The position numbers were made by a program, and so were the translations under genes. Positions 5,361 to 6,840 of a DNA stretch of 6,840 bases are shown here, one piece after another. The notes under the pieces are model-generated. The model ran no database searches. It was not told the origin of the DNA and saw only the letters and a program-made list of their open reading frames with translations. The DNA is taken from positions 1 through 6,840 of the forward strand of contig URPU01000107.1 of the NCBI GenBank assembly GCA_900549865.1. Direction: 5' to 3'. How positions within the stretch are numbered: position 1 is the stretch's first letter; each line of letters begins with the position of its first letter. The DNA comes from an uncultured Eubacteriales bacterium. Its GTDB lineage: Bacteria; Bacillota; Clostridia; Oscillospirales; Oscillospiraceae.

Positions 5361-5924
5361 ATGAGTTTCGTGGAGCTTTTTCTTATTGCCGTGGGGCTTA
5401 GCATGGACGCGTTCGCGGTCTCCGTGTGCAAGGGGCTTAGTGTGAACCGGCTTGAAAAAAAGCACGCGGCCATCGTCGGGCTTTATTTCGGCGGGTTTCA
5501 GTTTCTCATGCCGGTCATCGGCTATCTGCTCGGCTCCCGCTTTGAAAGCCTAATCACCAGCGTTGACCACTGGATCGCTTTTGCGCTGCTGCTGGTCATC
5601 GGCGGCAATATGATAAAGGAGTCCTTCGGCGAGGCGGAAAAGCTCAACGACGATTTCGGCTTCAAGACGATGGTGTTTCTGGCCGTGGCGACGAGTATCG
5701 ACGCGCTGGCCGTCGGCATCACCTTCGCTTTCTTGCAGGTGCGGATAGTTCCCGCCGCGTCGCTCATCGGCGTGACGACCTTCTGCCTGTCCGCCCTCGG
5801 CATATACATAGGCCACCGCTTCGGCGCGCGCTATAAGGCGCGGGCGGAGCGCGTCGGCGGCGTGATACTTATACTTATCGGCGTGAAGATATTGCTTGAG
5901 CATTTGGGAGTCATAAATTTCTGA
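5361..5924 (+). CDS. mntP: Manganese exporter MntP (YebN family)
   Basis: MntP exports Mn2+ across the cytoplasmic membrane and protects against manganese overload. The product has 187 residues, the family's normal size, with about six membrane helices (roughly 2-24, 36-58, 69-86, 103-124, 130-152 and 165-183). The two inverted halves each show the family's acidic motif in a helix: GLSMDAFAVS (12-21, Asp16) and ATSIDALAVG (110-119, Asp114). The glycine-rich YFGGFQFLMPVIGYLLG (42-58) is also characteristic. GAGGAG (5347-5352) is eight bases from the ATG. The gene follows a terminator and a structured leader, so it is probably controlled on its own; manganese-responsive control is known for the family but not shown by this sequence. 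The next gene starts 34 bases downstream and may share the transcript. Confidence 0.95.
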   Translation: MSFVELFLIAVGLSMDAFAVSVCKGLSVNRLEKKHAAIVGLYFGGFQFLMPVIGYLLGSRFESLITSVDHWIAFALLLVIGGNMIKESFGEAEKLNDDFGFKTMVFLAVATSIDALAVGITFAFLQVRIVPAASLIGVTTFCLSALGIYIGHRFGARYKARAERVGGVILILIGVKILLEHLGVINF

Positions 5925-5958
5925 CTGCGCTTCACGTCCGGTGCTGCATGGTGAAGCT

Positions 5959-6792
5959 ATGAAAACAGGGGAGAAAAAGAAAATACTTCTCTCTGCGGCC
6001 GCGGTGCTCGCGGCGGCGCTGCTTATCGCGGCGGCGCTGCTTGCATGGCGCGCCGTCAGCTTTGAGCGCGCGCTCAGATCCTCCGCCGCGGCGGCGCAGG
6101 AACAGGCTGTGCTTGCCGGGGCGCGCGCACGGCTGGACGTGCTTCAGGCGCGGCGCGCGCTTGAGGCGGCGCAGAACGAGAGGACGCATAAGCTCTCCGT
6201 GATAAAGGCGCGCGCTGACGAGTTCACGCAGTCGCTGCTCATCCTCGTCAACCCGTGGAACGAGGTTCCGGAGGGGTATGAGGTTCAGCTTGACACGGTG
6301 GAGGGCTATCTTGTGGACAGGCGCTGTGCACGTGCCCTCTCGCGGATGCTGGAGGACTGCCGTGCAGAGGGCTATCTGCCCATAATATGCTCGGCGTACC
6401 GCACGCAGGAATATCAGGAGGGGCTTTACCGCAACAAGATAATGCGCCTTCTGGCGGAGGGCGTGCCCAATAAGGATGCGCCGGACATCGCGGCGCAGTC
6501 CGTCGCCCTGCCCGGCACGAGTGAGCATCAGCTCGGCCTCGCCGTGGACCTGATCAGCGAGACGTATACGAACCTTGACCGCTGGCAGGAGCGCACGGAG
6601 GTGCAGCAGTGGCTCATGAACAACTGCTGGCGATACGGCTTCATCCTGCGCTATCCCAACGGCAGCAGCGATATCACCGGCATCATCTATGAGCCGTGGC
6701 ATTACCGCTACGTTGGGCCTGTCACGGCAAAGGCCGTCACGGAGTCGGGCCTTGTGTTTGAAGAGTATCTGAAAACTCTGGATAATACATAA
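5959..6792 (+). CDS. Membrane-anchored VanY-type D-alanyl-D-alanine carboxypeptidase (M15B)
   Basis: This is a zinc peptidase predicted to trim the terminal D-alanine from peptidoglycan stem peptides outside the cell. Of 277 residues, 1-8 are a basic cytoplasmic tail and about 9-31 a single membrane anchor with no clear signal-peptidase site. Residues 34-90 are an Ala/Arg/Glu/Gln-rich helical stalk, probably coiled coil. The catalytic domain (about 95-275) shows SAYRTQEYQEGLY (145-157), the zinc motif SEHQLGLAVD (188-197, His190 and Asp197) and EPWHYRYVG (245-253, catalytic Glu245 and zinc ligand His248); all key residues are present. I prefer ATG 5959, with a weak GGTGA at 5950-5954, over an in-frame GTG at 5941 that has no binding site. 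There is no vanA-type cluster around it, so a resistance role is not indicated; ordinary wall maintenance is likelier. Confidence 0.92.
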   Translation: MKTGEKKKILLSAAAVLAAALLIAAALLAWRAVSFERALRSSAAAAQEQAVLAGARARLDVLQARRALEAAQNERTHKLSVIKARADEFTQSLLILVNPWNEVPEGYEVQLDTVEGYLVDRRCARALSRMLEDCRAEGYLPIICSAYRTQEYQEGLYRNKIMRLLAEGVPNKDAPDIAAQSVALPGTSEHQLGLAVDLISETYTNLDRWQERTEVQQWLMNNCWRYGFILRYPNGSSDITGIIYEPWHYRYVGPVTAKAVTESGLVFEEYLKTLDNT

Positions 6793-6811
6793 ATAGATAT
6801 CGTAATAAATC

Positions 6812-6840
6812 ACAGGCGGCGGGAAATTCCCGCCGCCTGT
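6812..6840 (+). terminator. Probable terminator stem after the carboxypeptidase gene, cut by the window end
   Basis: A perfect twelve-base-pair GC-rich stem (6812-6823 with 6829-6840) has an AAATT loop that can close by one more pair. It begins 20 bases after the stop codon. The T run that would confirm a terminator lies beyond the last base, so the call rests on stem strength and position. Confidence 0.7.

Noticed and set aside
5959..6792. Glycopeptide resistance cluster
   Set aside because: VanY-type peptidases are common in ordinary wall metabolism, and no vanHAX or vanRS genes are present in the window.
5932..6813. A 293-codon minus-strand frame covering the whole carboxypeptidase gene
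   Set aside because: It mirrors a plus-strand gene that has intact catalytic motifs, and it runs out of the gene at both ends into non-coding DNA. It is a shadow of GC-rich codon use.

Overview
This window reads as a core chromosomal segment of a GC-rich, low-sporadic-content Firmicute, most likely a clostridial gut-type lineage close to Oscillospiraceae/Ruminococcaceae. The grounds are strong AGGAGG-type ribosome binding sites, near-consensus sigma-A promoters in AT-rich gaps, the clostridial DUF512-der-plsY gene order, a Gram-positive type YceD-L32 pair, and free use of ATA and AGG codons despite high GC. The taxonomic placement is inference. No phage, transposon, CRISPR, tRNA or rRNA signal was seen.

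Layout. On the minus strand, 1-777 holds the first 259 codons of an RluA-family pseudouridine synthase whose 3' end lies outside the window. It diverges from a plus-strand operon across an AT-rich gap (778-918). That gap holds two near-consensus promoters pointing in opposite directions, and their -35 hexamers overlap almost completely. The plus-strand operon runs yceD (919-1425), rpmF (1471-1659), a DUF512/PDZ radical SAM gene (1753-3114), der (3135-4460) and a divergent plsY-like gene (4457-5104). A strong bidirectional terminator closes it at 5111-5142. Between rpmF and the radical SAM gene are two back-to-back RNA hairpins that could set expression of the downstream half separately.

A 218-base gap (5143-5360) without a credible gene holds a second terminator-like hairpin, two candidate promoters and a hairpin just before the next ribosome binding site. 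It precedes mntP (5361-5924), a manganese exporter gene. A membrane-anchored VanY-type D,D-carboxypeptidase gene follows (5959-6792), and a probable terminator stem runs to the last base of the window.

How the genes fit together. Four of the seven genes are tied to ribosome production: a pseudouridine synthase acting on RNA, YceD (23S rRNA/50S accumulation), ribosomal protein L32, and Der (50S assembly GTPase). The radical SAM protein of unknown role sits in the middle of them. The plsY-like gene adds a phospholipid synthesis link, but its signature motifs are altered. The last two genes concern metal homeostasis and cell-wall trimming. Overall this is an ordinary housekeeping region. The items most worth a second look are the altered PlsY, the uncharacterised radical SAM protein in a ribosome-assembly operon, and the three intergenic regulatory regions. 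I found no clear sign of a wholly new multi-gene system.
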